Origin: Sphingobacteriaceae bacterium
Lineage (GTDB): Bacteria; Bacteroidota; Bacteroidia; B-17B0; Aurantibacillaceae
Direction: 5' to 3'
NCBI GenBank assembly: GCA_947453445.1
Contig: CANGGP010000005.1
Coordinates: 18,752 to 82,751 of the forward strand
Length of the DNA: 64,000 nucleotides
The translations under genes and the position numbers were made by a program. Numbering within the stretch: the first letter of the stretch is position 1; the number at the start of each line of letters is the position of its first letter. This document shows, one piece after another, positions 1 to 8,947 of this stretch. The notes under the pieces were generated by a model, which did not search any database, was not told where the DNA came from, and saw only the letters and a program-made list of their open reading frames with translations.

Positions 1-1024
1 TCATGCTGCCAAAAACCCCGCCATTTGTGATTGTAAAGGTACCGCCTTCCATATCGGCAATGGTTAATTTACCATCACGTGCTTTAACAGCTAATTCTTT
101 AATGCCGGCTTCAATATCGGCTAAACTCATTAATTCGGCATTACGTAATATAGGCACCATTAAACCTTTTGGGGCACTCACGGCAATGCCAATATCACAG
201 TATTTATTGTAAACCAATTCTTCACCATCAATCATGCCATTCACCGCCGGAAAATGAAACAGGGCTTCGGTTACGGCCTTGGTAAAGAAACTCATAAAAC
301 CAATGTTGGTGCCATAAACTTCTTTGAACTTGTCCTTGTATTTAGCTCTTATGGCATAAATGGCACTCATGTCCACCTCATTAAAAGTGGTGAGCATGGC
401 GGTTTCATTTTTAACAGCCACTAAACGTTTGGCCACAGTTTTACGAAGCGAGGTCATTTTGCTGCGGTCTTTTTCTCTTCCACCTTGCCAACTGTTACTT
501 AACACTTTTGCGGCAGTTGGCAAACCGTTAGAGAGTGCAGATAACACATCTTGTTTGGTGATGCGACCGTCTTTTCCCGAGCCTTTTAATTGTGATGCTG
601 TGATGTTGTTTTCAGCCATTAATTTGGCTGCAGCCGGACCCGGTGTTCCACTGGCATAACTTGTTTTTTCAGGCACTGCTTCTTTTTTTACTTCCACAGG
701 TGCTTGCGTTGAGCTTAGCGCTTTGGCCGCAGCCGCTTCAGGTTTTGACCCGCTGTCGGCTGCCGGTTTTTTTGCCTCCGGTTTAAAAGAGGTGTCAATT
801 TTAACTACCACTTGACCAACCTTCACTGTATCACCTTCAGCAACCAAGGTTTCAATTTTACCCGAATCCTCAGCGTTTAAAGTTAAGGTGGCTTTGTCTG
901 AATCAATTTCAGCCAATACCTCATCTTTTTCTACAACATCACCGGTGTTTTTAACCCAACGTGCAATGATTACTTCGGTGATGGATTCTCCGGGGCTCGG
1001 AACTTTTAATTCTATTATGGCCAT
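1..1024 (-). CDS. odhB: Dihydrolipoyl succinyltransferase, E2 of 2-oxoglutarate dehydrogenase (3' end outside window)
   Basis: This is the E2 core of the 2-oxoglutarate dehydrogenase complex, which passes the succinyl group from the E1 enzyme to CoA in the TCA cycle. The gene reads leftward off the window edge, so about 341 N-terminal residues are visible. Residues 1-75 form a lipoyl domain with the lipoylation site DSDKA (Lys44). An Ala/Pro/Lys-rich linker follows, then an E3-binding domain around residues 130-165 (GPAAAKLMAEN, GKDGRITKQDV), then the start of the acyltransferase domain. The catalytic HxxxD motif would lie beyond the edge. The start ATG is 30 bp after the odhA stop, so the two form an odhA-odhB operon. 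The DSDKA lipoyl site and odhA linkage favour succinyl- over acetyltransferase. Confidence 0.95.
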   Translation of the reverse strand, partial: MAIIELKVPSPGESITEVIIARWVKNTGDVVEKDEVLAEIDSDKATLTLNAEDSGKIETLVAEGDTVKVGQVVVKIDTSFKPEAKKPAADSGSKPEAAAAKALSSTQAPVEVKKEAVPEKTSYASGTPGPAAAKLMAENNITASQLKGSGKDGRITKQDVLSALSNGLPTAAKVLSNSWQGGREKDRSKMTSLRKTVAKRLVAVKNETAMLTTFNEVDMSAIYAIRAKYKDKFKEVYGTNIGFMSFFTKAVTEALFHFPAVNGMIDGEELVYNKYCDIGIAVSAPKGLMVPILRNAELMSLADIEAGIKELAVKARDGKLTIADMEGGTFTITNGGVFGSM

Positions 1025-1054
1025 ATGATTGACTTTAAATTATTATTAATCAGT

Positions 1055-3766
1055 TTATTTTTTGAACACAGAAGATAAAATTTCTTCGGTTTCTGCAGCA
1101 TGGCGTTTGGCAAAGCCGGTTGCAGGACTAGCCGCTTCATCTCTACCAATGTATTGTAAATAAAGGGAACGCAAGTGTTTGTCAACAAATCGCCACGGGC
1201 CCATGTTTTCAGATTCTTCCTGAACAAACAAATAGGTTTTGGCGTTTTTGTATTTGCTTAAAATGGCTTCCACTTGTTTTTTAGGGAATGGATACAATTG
1301 TTCCAAACGAATAAAGGCAACATCATTTACACCTTCTTTCTCTCGTCTTTCGATTAAATCGTAGTAGATTTTTCCTGAACAAAAAGCCAATCTCTTAATT
1401 TGCTTTAGGTCTGCATTTGGATCATCCAACACTTCTTGAAATTTTCTATCCGTAAAATCACTTAACTTACTTACGCAACTTGGATAACGCAGTAATTTTT
1501 TCGGCGTGAAACAAATGAGTGGTTTTCTAAAATCGCGTTTTAATTGGCGACGAATAACATGAAACTGTTGCGAAGGCAAAGTGGTATTCACAATTTGCAT
1601 GTTGTCTTCTGCACACATTTGTAAAAAGCGCTCCATGCGGGCACTTGAGTGTTCAGGGCCCTGGCCTTCATATCCGTGTGGCAGCAATACAACCAAGCCG
1701 TTCATCCTTCTCCATTTGTATTCTGAAGATGAAATGTATTGGTCAACAATAATTTGTGCGCCATTAAAGAAATCACCGAACTGGGCTTCCCAAATGGTGA
1801 GTGTGTTTGGTGATGCAAAAGCATAACCGTATTCAAAACCCAATACACCATATTCACTTAACAATGAGTTATAAATATCTAAGCGTTGTGGTGCACCAAT
1901 ATTGTTTAAAGGAATAAACTCTTCTTCACTGTCTTCTACCTTCACCACCGCATGTCGGTGCGAAAAGGTGCCGCGTTCAACGTCTTGACCACTGAATCTT
2001 ACTTGATGGCCTTCCATCATTAATGAAGCATATGCCATTAATTCACCCATGGCCCAATCGTAGGCATCGGCAGAAATCATGTTGTGACGATCGGCAAATA
2101 AGCGTTCGATTTTATTAAAAAACTTTTTGTCTTTTGGTAATTGTGTAATTTTTTCAGCGATGCTTAAAAATACTTTTTTGTCGATAGCTGTGTTCGGCGA
2201 TTCATCGAAAGCATTTGGGCCTGCCATGTGAACCCCTTGCCAGGTGCCTTGTAAGAATGAAGTTACTTTTGCTTTTTCGAGTTTTCTGGCCTCATCTAAA
2301 TCGTGTTCAAGTTCATCTTTGTATTCTTTTTCAATGGCCTTTATTTCATCCATTGTGAAGCTACCTTCCTCAATTAATTTCTTAGCATAGATGTCTTTTG
2401 GATTGGGATGTTTGGCAATTTCTTTATACAACAGTGGTTGGGTAAAACGTGGCTCGTCGCCTTCGTTGTGACCGTATTTTCTATAACACAACACATCAAT
2501 AAATACGTCTTTTCTAAATGCCAAGCGGTATTCCATTGCCATGCGTGCCACTAAACTGAGGGCTTCTACGTCGTCGCCGTTAACATGAAACACAGGACAC
2601 TTGGTTACTTTGGCCACATCGGTGCAATAAGTACTAGATCTTGCATCCAAATAGTTGGTTGTAAATCCAACCTGGTTATTAATCACAAAATGGATGGTGC
2701 CACCTACTTTGTACGCTTCCAAATGCGCCATTTGAATTACTTCATAAACTATGCCTTGTCCGGCAATGGCAGCATCGCCATGCACCATAATTGGACAAAC
2801 CTTTTTGTAATTGCCGGCATGTCGGTGATCAATTTTGGCGCGGGTGATACCTTGTACAACCGGGGCAACCGTTTCTAAATGCGAAGGATTTGGGGTTAAG
2901 GAAATATGCACTTGGCTGCCATTGCTGCCGGTAAAATCAGAACTATAACCCATGTGGTATTTTACGTCACCGTCAAATAAACTGTCTTCACTTGGGCGAC
3001 CTTCAAATTCGGCGAATATGTCTTTGGCCGGTTTGTGCATAATGTTTGCCAATACATTTAAGCGGCCGCGATGAGCCATGCCAATTACATAATCTTCAAT
3101 GCCTAAATCAACACCATGGTTAATTAACGAATTAATGGCCGGTAAAAATGATTCAGCGCCTTCTAAAGAAAATCGCTTTTGGCCAACAAATTTTGTGGCG
3201 AGGAAATTTTCAAAAACAACGGCTTCGGTTAATTTGTGCAGTATTTCGGTTTTTTCGGCTTTACTAAAAACAGGAATGTTTCTACTGCTTTCCATGCGCG
3301 TTTCGAGCCACTTTAACAAGTTGGGATTGCGAATAAACATGTACTCAGCCCCAATGCTGTTGCAATAGGTGATTTCTAAATGCGAAACAATGTCTTTTAA
3401 TTTTGCAGGACCGAGGCCAATTTGTGATCCCGCTTGAAACACAGTATCAAGGTCTTTGTCGGTTAAGCCAAAAACATCAATTGATAAATCGGGACGGTAC
3501 TGACGGCGGATGCGCACAGGATTTGTTTTGGTGAACAAATGGCCTCGCATGCGATAGCCGTTGATTAAATTAATAACCTTAAACTCTTTTATAACGGTTT
3601 CGGGAACACTACCTTCGGTATGTGTATAGTCGCTTTTGGCAAATTCAAAACCTTTAAAAAAATCTTGCCAACTTTTATCGACTGAACCGGCGTCTTTTTG
3701 ATATTGAAGAAATAGCTCCTCAATCGCGTTCACATCACTGTTTCCCAAATATGAAAATTTATCCAT
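1055..3766 (-). CDS. odhA: 2-oxoglutarate dehydrogenase E1 component
   Basis: This is the thiamine-diphosphate-dependent E1 subunit, which decarboxylates 2-oxoglutarate and succinylates the lipoyl arm of E2. It is 903 aa, the normal length for the family. The N-terminal E2-binding segment contains YLGNSDVNAIEELFLQYQ. GMAHRGRLNVL lies at residues 229-239 and HGDAAIAGQG at 329-338, both typical of the ThDP-binding domain. The transketolase-like pyrimidine domain and C-terminal domain (LEQLYPFP) follow. The ATG is preceded by a TAnnTTTG promoter match about 20 bp upstream. It is co-transcribed with odhB. The annotation is secure. Confidence 0.97.
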   Translation of the reverse strand: MDKFSYLGNSDVNAIEELFLQYQKDAGSVDKSWQDFFKGFEFAKSDYTHTEGSVPETVIKEFKVINLINGYRMRGHLFTKTNPVRIRRQYRPDLSIDVFGLTDKDLDTVFQAGSQIGLGPAKLKDIVSHLEITYCNSIGAEYMFIRNPNLLKWLETRMESSRNIPVFSKAEKTEILHKLTEAVVFENFLATKFVGQKRFSLEGAESFLPAINSLINHGVDLGIEDYVIGMAHRGRLNVLANIMHKPAKDIFAEFEGRPSEDSLFDGDVKYHMGYSSDFTGSNGSQVHISLTPNPSHLETVAPVVQGITRAKIDHRHAGNYKKVCPIMVHGDAAIAGQGIVYEVIQMAHLEAYKVGGTIHFVINNQVGFTTNYLDARSSTYCTDVAKVTKCPVFHVNGDDVEALSLVARMAMEYRLAFRKDVFIDVLCYRKYGHNEGDEPRFTQPLLYKEIAKHPNPKDIYAKKLIEEGSFTMDEIKAIEKEYKDELEHDLDEARKLEKAKVTSFLQGTWQGVHMAGPNAFDESPNTAIDKKVFLSIAEKITQLPKDKKFFNKIERLFADRHNMISADAYDWAMGELMAYASLMMEGHQVRFSGQDVERGTFSHRHAVVKVEDSEEEFIPLNNIGAPQRLDIYNSLLSEYGVLGFEYGYAFASPNTLTIWEAQFGDFFNGAQIIVDQYISSSEYKWRRMNGLVVLLPHGYEGQGPEHSSARMERFLQMCAEDNMQIVNTTLPSQQFHVIRRQLKRDFRKPLICFTPKKLLRYPSCVSKLSDFTDRKFQEVLDDPNADLKQIKRLAFCSGKIYYDLIERREKEGVNDVAFIRLEQLYPFPKKQVEAILSKYKNAKTYLFVQEESENMGPWRFVDKHLRSLYLQYIGRDEAASPATGFAKRHAAETEEILSSVFKK

Positions 3767-3786
3767 GCTTTAATTTTGATGAAGAA

Positions 3787-3794
3787 CAAATTTA
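3787..3794 (-). promoter_or_regulatory. -7 box of odhA promoter
   Basis: Read on the minus strand this is TAAATTTG, an exact match to the Bacteroidota -7 element TAnnTTTG. It would start transcription about 17 nt before the odhA ATG. It lies back to back with the promoter of the rightward SPOR-like gene. Confidence 0.6.
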
Positions 3795-3826
3795 ATAATA
3801 TTTGCATCATACAGACTAATTATCTG

Positions 3827-3834
3827 TACTTTTG
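3827..3834 (+). promoter_or_regulatory. -7 box with the start codon only 5 nt downstream (predicted leaderless)
   Basis: TACTTTTG matches TAnnTTTG exactly and ends 5 nt before the ATG at 3840. A TTTG at 3801-3804 could serve as the -33 element. If transcription starts about 4 nt after the box, the mRNA would have a leader of 0-2 nt. Start-site mapping would be needed to prove this. Confidence 0.55.
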
Positions 3835-3839
3835 CCTGA

Positions 3840-4235
3840 ATGAATTGTTGTAAATCTTGTAACATATTTGTGCTCATTTTTACGTGTTGTTTCTTACAAC
3901 AATTTCACGCCCAAGATGTTCAGTCACAAACACAATTAAAGTTAAATGAAGCCCTTCAAAAAAAGGCAGAGTATCACAAAGTTACCAATGGCGAGCAAGA
4001 CGGGTATCGCATAAAAATCCATTTTGGAATTGACCGAGAGGCCGCCGAAGCTGTAAGAGCTAAATTTCAAAAAAGTTTCCCCGATTGTTTAACCTATAAA
4101 GAATACCAACAGCCTAATTTTGTTGTTCTGGTTGGTGATTACCGAAGTAAGTTAGAGGCATTTCGGTTTTTAACTGAAATAAAAGGCGAGTTTCCAAACG
4201 CTTATATTATCAAGGATAAGATTATTGTTAAATAG
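3840..4235 (+). CDS. Small exported SPOR-like protein
   Basis: A 131-aa protein with an N-terminal signal peptide (hydrophobic residues 8-22, likely cleaved after QFHA). Residues 50-131 resemble a SPOR fold: GYRIKIHFG as the first strand, a helix containing EAAEAVRAKFQKSFP, then FVVLVGDYRSKLEAFRFL and a closing strand. SPOR domains bind denuded peptidoglycan glycans at septa and elsewhere in the envelope, so a periplasmic wall-associated role is likely. It stands alone between odhA (divergent) and a convergent hydrolase gene. The domain call is by motif; the exact role is unknown. Confidence 0.7.
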   Translation: MNCCKSCNIFVLIFTCCFLQQFHAQDVQSQTQLKLNEALQKKAEYHKVTNGEQDGYRIKIHFGIDREAAEAVRAKFQKSFPDCLTYKEYQQPNFVVLVGDYRSKLEAFRFLTEIKGEFPNAYIIKDKIIVK

Positions 4236-4268
4236 ATTGTTTTGGGTCTTGTCGAATCCCACTAAAGT

Positions 4269-5129
4269 CTATTCTTTCTCAAGTAACAACTGCCTGATAA
4301 AGCCGGGTTGTTCATAGGTTACCAAATGTCCGGTATTTTTTAGTTTATAAAAATAGGCCGGTGCTGATTTAAGTTTTTGTTTTGCATAACTATAATTGGC
4401 TGTATCGGCAATGTGATCGTTTTCGCCGACCACAACATAAGTGGGAACAAATAAATTTTTCCATTGACCCTTCATTTTTTTCATTTCCGACACATGCGCA
4501 TATTTTTCTTTTGTGGCCACATTTAAAAAATCAGGTAAAAGCCATTGCATTGGATGCCATTTTCCTATAGAACTAAACCAATAAAACTTTTCAGCATTTG
4601 GATCAATGACCGGCGAAACCATATACAAACATTCAATCAATTGCGGATAGCGAATGGCCAACCATGCGGCAATGGGCGAACCGTAAGAACGTCCCAATAA
4701 GCGTACCTTTTTATGTGTTTTATTTTCTGCTTCAATGATTTGCAGAATCGACAGGGCTTGCATCTGCGTTGATAATTCAGCATGACCATAACTTGATTTT
4801 CCGTAGCCAATGCGATCGATGGCAATCATTGTGTAATGCTTTTGCAAGATGGTATCGTCCATTAAATTCATGTATCCATACCACGCACCGGGTGCCCCAT
4901 GAATAAAGATCAGTATAGGCAGCGTGTCGTTTTTACAAATTTTTGCGTAGTGTAAAGTGGAACCTAAAAATTTGGCATCATGGTAACTGGGTTTAATGTT
5001 TTTGTTTTCGTAATGCTTTTCTAATTCTTTGTCGGTGTAAATAAATCGATTTAACAAGAAACAACGGCTCATCAATAACAAGCTTAAACCCGCGATGGTG
5101 ATGAAAAGAAAAATTGTTCTTTTTCGCAT
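4269..5129 (-). CDS. Membrane-anchored alpha/beta hydrolase
   Basis: A 286-aa alpha/beta-hydrolase-fold enzyme with an N-terminal membrane segment (residues 5-22) that is either an uncleaved anchor or a signal peptide. Visible motifs are the oxyanion segment HGAPGAWYGY, the nucleophile elbow GRSYGS, the acid loop VVGENDHIAD and the catalytic His in KNTGHLV, so the Ser-Asp-His triad looks complete. The substrate cannot be read from the sequence. The ATG lies only 11 bp beyond the gcvP terminator, leaving almost no room for a promoter of its own, so it is probably expressed by read-through or from within gcvP. Confidence 0.85.
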   Translation of the reverse strand: MRKRTIFLFITIAGLSLLLMSRCFLLNRFIYTDKELEKHYENKNIKPSYHDAKFLGSTLHYAKICKNDTLPILIFIHGAPGAWYGYMNLMDDTILQKHYTMIAIDRIGYGKSSYGHAELSTQMQALSILQIIEAENKTHKKVRLLGRSYGSPIAAWLAIRYPQLIECLYMVSPVIDPNAEKFYWFSSIGKWHPMQWLLPDFLNVATKEKYAHVSEMKKMKGQWKNLFVPTYVVVGENDHIADTANYSYAKQKLKSAPAYFYKLKNTGHLVTYEQPGFIRQLLLEKE

Positions 5130-5140
5130 TTGATGATGAT

Positions 5141-5170
5141 AAAAAAAGGCCCTCCAAATGGAGAGCCTTT
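5141..5170 (-). terminator. Rho-independent terminator of gcvP
   Basis: On the minus strand AAAGGCtCTCC and GGAGgGCCTTT pair around the loop ATTT, followed by a run of Ts. It sits 19 bp after the gcvP stop and directly before the ATG of the hydrolase gene. Confidence 0.85.
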
Positions 5171-5188
5171 TAATGATAGGTTTAAATT

Positions 5189-8062
5189 TTATGCTTCAAC
5201 GGCCTCAGGCATGTAGCTTTCAATTGGGGCGCATGAGCAAACCAAATTACGGTCACCATAAGCATTGTCAACCTTGCCAACACTTGGCCAGAATTTATTA
5301 TCGCGAACCCAAATTAAAGGGTAGGCTGCTTTTTGACGTGAATAAGGCTTGTCCCAATGGTCGCTTACAACCAATTTACAAGTGTGAGGTGCGTTTTTAA
5401 TCACGTTGTTTACTTTGTCAAATTTACCGTCTTCAATTTCTTGAATTTCATTTCTAATGGTAATCATGGCATCACAAAAACGATCCAATTCAGCTTTTGA
5501 TTCTGATTCAGTTGGTTCAACCATTAAGGTATTCACAACCGGGAATGCCACTGTTGGTGCATGGAATCCATAATCCATTAAACGCTTTGCCATATCAGCT
5601 ACTTCAACACCACTGGCCATTTTAAAGCCATTGCAATCTAAAATCATTTCATGGGCACAACGACCGTTTTTACCGGTGTATAAAATTTTGTAATGGTCTT
5701 TTAAACTGTCTTTAATATAATTTGCATTTAGAATTGCCATTTCAGTGGCTTGTTTTAAACCCTCGCCACCCAACATTTTAATGTATCCGTAAGAGATTAA
5801 TAAAATGAGTGCGCTACCATAAGGTGCAGCTGAAACCGCCGTGATACCTTTGTTACCGCTGGTATTCACGATGGTGTGAGAAGGCAAAAATGGCACTAAT
5901 TTTTCAACCACGCCAATAGGGCCCATGCCGGGACCGCCGCCACCGTGTGGAATGGCGAATGTTTTGTGTAAGTTTAAGTGACACACATCAGCTCCGATAT
6001 TTCCCGGTGAAGTTAAACCTACTTGGGCATTCATGTTGGCGCCATCCATATAAACCAATCCGCCATTGTCGTGAATAAGCTGCGTGATTTCCATAATAGA
6101 CTCTTCGTAAACACCATGTGTAGAAGGATAAGTCACCATTAAGCAAGATAAATTGTCTTTGTGTTGTTCGGCTTTTGCCTTTAAATCGGCCAAGTCGATA
6201 TTTCCTTTTTCATCACATTTTGTAACCACAATGGTCATGCCGGCCATGGCTGCACTTGCAGGATTGGTGCCGTGTGCTGAGGAAGGAATCAAAGCAACAT
6301 TTCTGTTTGCATTGCCGTGTGCAATGTGGTAAGCACGAATCACCATTAAACCTGCATACTCACCTTGCGCACCTGAATTTGGTTGGAAACTCATGCGGGC
6401 AAAACCGGTGATTTCAGATAAATCTTTGTTTAATTGTTCAATTAACTCTGCATAACCTTGTGCTTGATTTAAAGGCACAAAAGGGTGGATGCTTGCATAT
6501 TCAGGCCATGTAAGTGGCAATAATTCAGAAGCCGCATTTAATTTCATGGTACAAGAACCCAAAGAAATCATTGAATGCACCAATGATAAATCTTTATTTT
6601 CTAAACGCTTGATGTAACGCATCATTTCGCTTTCGCTGTGATAGCTGTTAAACACCGGGTGCGTTAAATAAGATGATTTTCTTTCGGCAAAACTGCCCTT
6701 GATGCTATTTTGAAATTCAAGTTTTGCGGTACTGTAAGATTTTCCTGCTGCTTCGGCAAATATTGAAAGGATGTCGTGTAAGTCTTGCTCCTCAATGGTT
6801 TGGTCGAGTGCAATTCCCACATGTGCATCATCAATTAATCTAAAGTTGATTTCTTTGGCTTCAGCCAATGCATTTATTTTTTTAGCATCAGCGGCAACAA
6901 GTATGGTATCAAAGTATAAATTGTTTTTAATGCTGTAGCCTAATTTTTTTAATTCACGCGCTACTAAATTGGTGGCTTTGTGTACATTTTCAGCAATGGC
7001 TTTAATGCCATCTTGGCCATGGTATACGGCATACATGCCGGCCATAATTGCCAATAAGGCTTGGGCAGTACAAATGTTTGAAGTGGCCTTATCGCGTTTA
7101 ATATGTTGTTCGCGGGTTTGTAAAGCCATGCGCAAGGCAGGATTTCCTTGGCTATCGATTGATACACCAATGATACGACCCGGAATTAAACGTTTGTAAT
7201 CTTCGCGGCATGCAAAAAATGCAGCGTGTGGTCCACCGTAACCCAATGGTACACCAAAACGTTGCGAATTGCCAACCACACAATCAACACCCCATTCGCC
7301 CGGAGGCGTTAACAAGGCAAGTGCCAACAAATCGGTTGCCACCACTATTTGCATGTCTTTTGCTTTTGCGCCGTCTACAAATTTTTTGTAATCACTTACT
7401 TCCCCATTAATATCAGGGTATTGTATCATGGCACCAAAATATGTATCATCAAATTGATGTGTGGCTGCATCGCCTACCACCACTTCAATGCCAATTGGGG
7501 CTGTACGTGTTTTAATAACATCTAATGTTTGCGGAAATACAGTGTTGCTCACAAAGAATTTTTCCGCATTGTTTTTAACCTTGTCTTTGCTGCGGTTGTT
7601 GTGAAACATAAACACTGCTTCTGCAGCAGCGGTTGCCTCATCTAACAAAGATGCATTGGCAATTGGCATGGCGGTTAAGTCCATTACCATGGTTTGAAAA
7701 TTCAAAATGGCTTCCAAACGACCTTGCGCTATTTCAGCTTGGTAAGGCGTGTAGGCTGTGTACCAACCCGGGTTTTCTAAAATATTTCTTTGAATAACAG
7801 CCGGTAAAATATTATTGTAATAACCTAAACCAATATACGAACGAAACACTTTGTTTTTTTTGCCCAAGGCTTTTAAGTGTTTAATATACTGGTATTCGCT
7901 CATGGCCGGCGCCACGCGCAGAGGTTGTTTTAAACGAATTTGTGAAGGCACGGTTTGAGAAATTAATTCATCAATACTCTTTACCCCAATTTTTTGAAGC
8001 ATGGCTTTTACCTCTTGCTCACGAGGACCGTTATGACGGTTTACAAATTTATCGCTGTTCAT
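5189..8062 (-). CDS. gcvP: Glycine dehydrogenase (decarboxylating), P-protein of glycine cleavage
   Basis: The PLP-dependent P-protein decarboxylates glycine and transfers the aminomethyl group to the lipoyl H-protein. At 957 aa it is the fused, single-chain form rather than the split gcvPA/gcvPB form. The N-terminal half begins RHNGPREQEVKAML and is a degenerate copy of the catalytic half. The C-terminal half carries the PLP lysine in LNLHKTFAIPHGGGGPG, near residue 700. GcvH and GcvT genes are not adjacent, which is common in this phylum. A strong terminator follows. I see no glycine riboswitch in the short leader. Confidence 0.97.
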   Translation of the reverse strand: MNSDKFVNRHNGPREQEVKAMLQKIGVKSIDELISQTVPSQIRLKQPLRVAPAMSEYQYIKHLKALGKKNKVFRSYIGLGYYNNILPAVIQRNILENPGWYTAYTPYQAEIAQGRLEAILNFQTMVMDLTAMPIANASLLDEATAAAEAVFMFHNNRSKDKVKNNAEKFFVSNTVFPQTLDVIKTRTAPIGIEVVVGDAATHQFDDTYFGAMIQYPDINGEVSDYKKFVDGAKAKDMQIVVATDLLALALLTPPGEWGVDCVVGNSQRFGVPLGYGGPHAAFFACREDYKRLIPGRIIGVSIDSQGNPALRMALQTREQHIKRDKATSNICTAQALLAIMAGMYAVYHGQDGIKAIAENVHKATNLVARELKKLGYSIKNNLYFDTILVAADAKKINALAEAKEINFRLIDDAHVGIALDQTIEEQDLHDILSIFAEAAGKSYSTAKLEFQNSIKGSFAERKSSYLTHPVFNSYHSESEMMRYIKRLENKDLSLVHSMISLGSCTMKLNAASELLPLTWPEYASIHPFVPLNQAQGYAELIEQLNKDLSEITGFARMSFQPNSGAQGEYAGLMVIRAYHIAHGNANRNVALIPSSAHGTNPASAAMAGMTIVVTKCDEKGNIDLADLKAKAEQHKDNLSCLMVTYPSTHGVYEESIMEITQLIHDNGGLVYMDGANMNAQVGLTSPGNIGADVCHLNLHKTFAIPHGGGGPGMGPIGVVEKLVPFLPSHTIVNTSGNKGITAVSAAPYGSALILLISYGYIKMLGGEGLKQATEMAILNANYIKDSLKDHYKILYTGKNGRCAHEMILDCNGFKMASGVEVADMAKRLMDYGFHAPTVAFPVVNTLMVEPTESESKAELDRFCDAMITIRNEIQEIEDGKFDKVNNVIKNAPHTCKLVVSDHWDKPYSRQKAAYPLIWVRDNKFWPSVGKVDNAYGDRNLVCSCAPIESYMPEAVEA

Positions 8063-8088
8063 TAGAAATGGTTTCTAAAATTAGAGCC

Positions 8089-8096
8089 CAAATTTA
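8089..8096 (-). promoter_or_regulatory. -7 box of gcvP promoter
   Basis: On the minus strand TAAATTTG matches TAnnTTTG and lies 26 nt before the gcvP ATG, predicting a leader of about 22 nt. That is too short for a glycine riboswitch. Confidence 0.55.
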
Positions 8097-8179
8097 CTAA
8101 ATATTAATGCTGGGCACACACTTGTAAACCAGAATTTTAGGGAAATGTGATATGATTTTTATTGGTTTAAGCAATTGCC

Positions 8180-8947
8180 CTACTCAAACCCCCCGCCATC
8201 CAACCACGATTTAAAATCGTTTACCCTTTCTCTACTCACAATGCAGTCATCGTCTTTTAAAGCAGGTGAGGCAATTTTTAAACGGCTGTTGAAATATGTG
8301 CTAATTTTTTGTATGGCATTGATGTTCACAATCACTTTGCGGTTGATGCGAAAGAAATTTTTAGGATCCAGCATTTCTTCAAGTTGATCAAGGGTATAAT
8401 CAATCGGGTAGCGCTTTTCATTTTTACAGGTCAATAACACAATGCCTTCTTCTGCGATAAAATGGCCGGCTTCTTCCGTTTTTAACGAAACAATGGTTTC
8501 ACCCATTTTTACCATAAATCGGTTTTTGAAACTTTTATGAAGGGTTTCATAAGCCTTCGAGATTTCTTGCATGGCAATGGGTTGTTGCTTTCTTTGCAAT
8601 TTTTGAAGTTTCTCCAAAGCTGATTTTAATTCACTAATTCCAATGGGCTTTAATAAGTAGTCGATGCTGTTTACTTTAAATGCCTTGATGGCATATTCAT
8701 CATAGGCTGTTGTAAAAATAATCGGCGTATCAATGGCAATTTTGGAAAAAATTTCAAAACTCAAGCCATCCGCCAAATGAACATCAACAAACAACACATC
8801 AGCTTTTTCACCATTTTCAAAGGCCGCTAAGCTTGTTTTTACCGAATCATAAATGGCCTTCACTTGGATGTTTTTATCCAACTTTTTTAAAAGTGTTTGC
8901 AAGTGTTCGGCCGATAATTTTTCGTCTTCAATGATGATGGCGGTCAT
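8180..8947 (-). CDS. LytTR-family response regulator
   Basis: A 255-aa response regulator with an N-terminal receiver (acidic residues in IIEDEK, phospho-acceptor Asp55 in VLFVDVHLADG, and the conserved lysine in DYLLKPI) and a C-terminal LytTR DNA-binding domain at about residues 150-250 (typical motif FFRINRKVIVNINAI). LytTR domains usually bind pairs of short direct repeats upstream of target promoters. Its first four bases overlap the end of the LytS kinase gene (ATGA), so the two are translationally coupled and make one two-component system. It is the last gene of the receptor-reductase-kinase-regulator operon. Confidence 0.93.
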   Translation of the reverse strand: MTAIIIEDEKLSAEHLQTLLKKLDKNIQVKAIYDSVKTSLAAFENGEKADVLFVDVHLADGLSFEIFSKIAIDTPIIFTTAYDEYAIKAFKVNSIDYLLKPIGISELKSALEKLQKLQRKQQPIAMQEISKAYETLHKSFKNRFMVKMGETIVSLKTEEAGHFIAEEGIVLLTCKNEKRYPIDYTLDQLEEMLDPKNFFRINRKVIVNINAIQKISTYFNSRLKIASPALKDDDCIVSRERVNDFKSWLDGGGFE

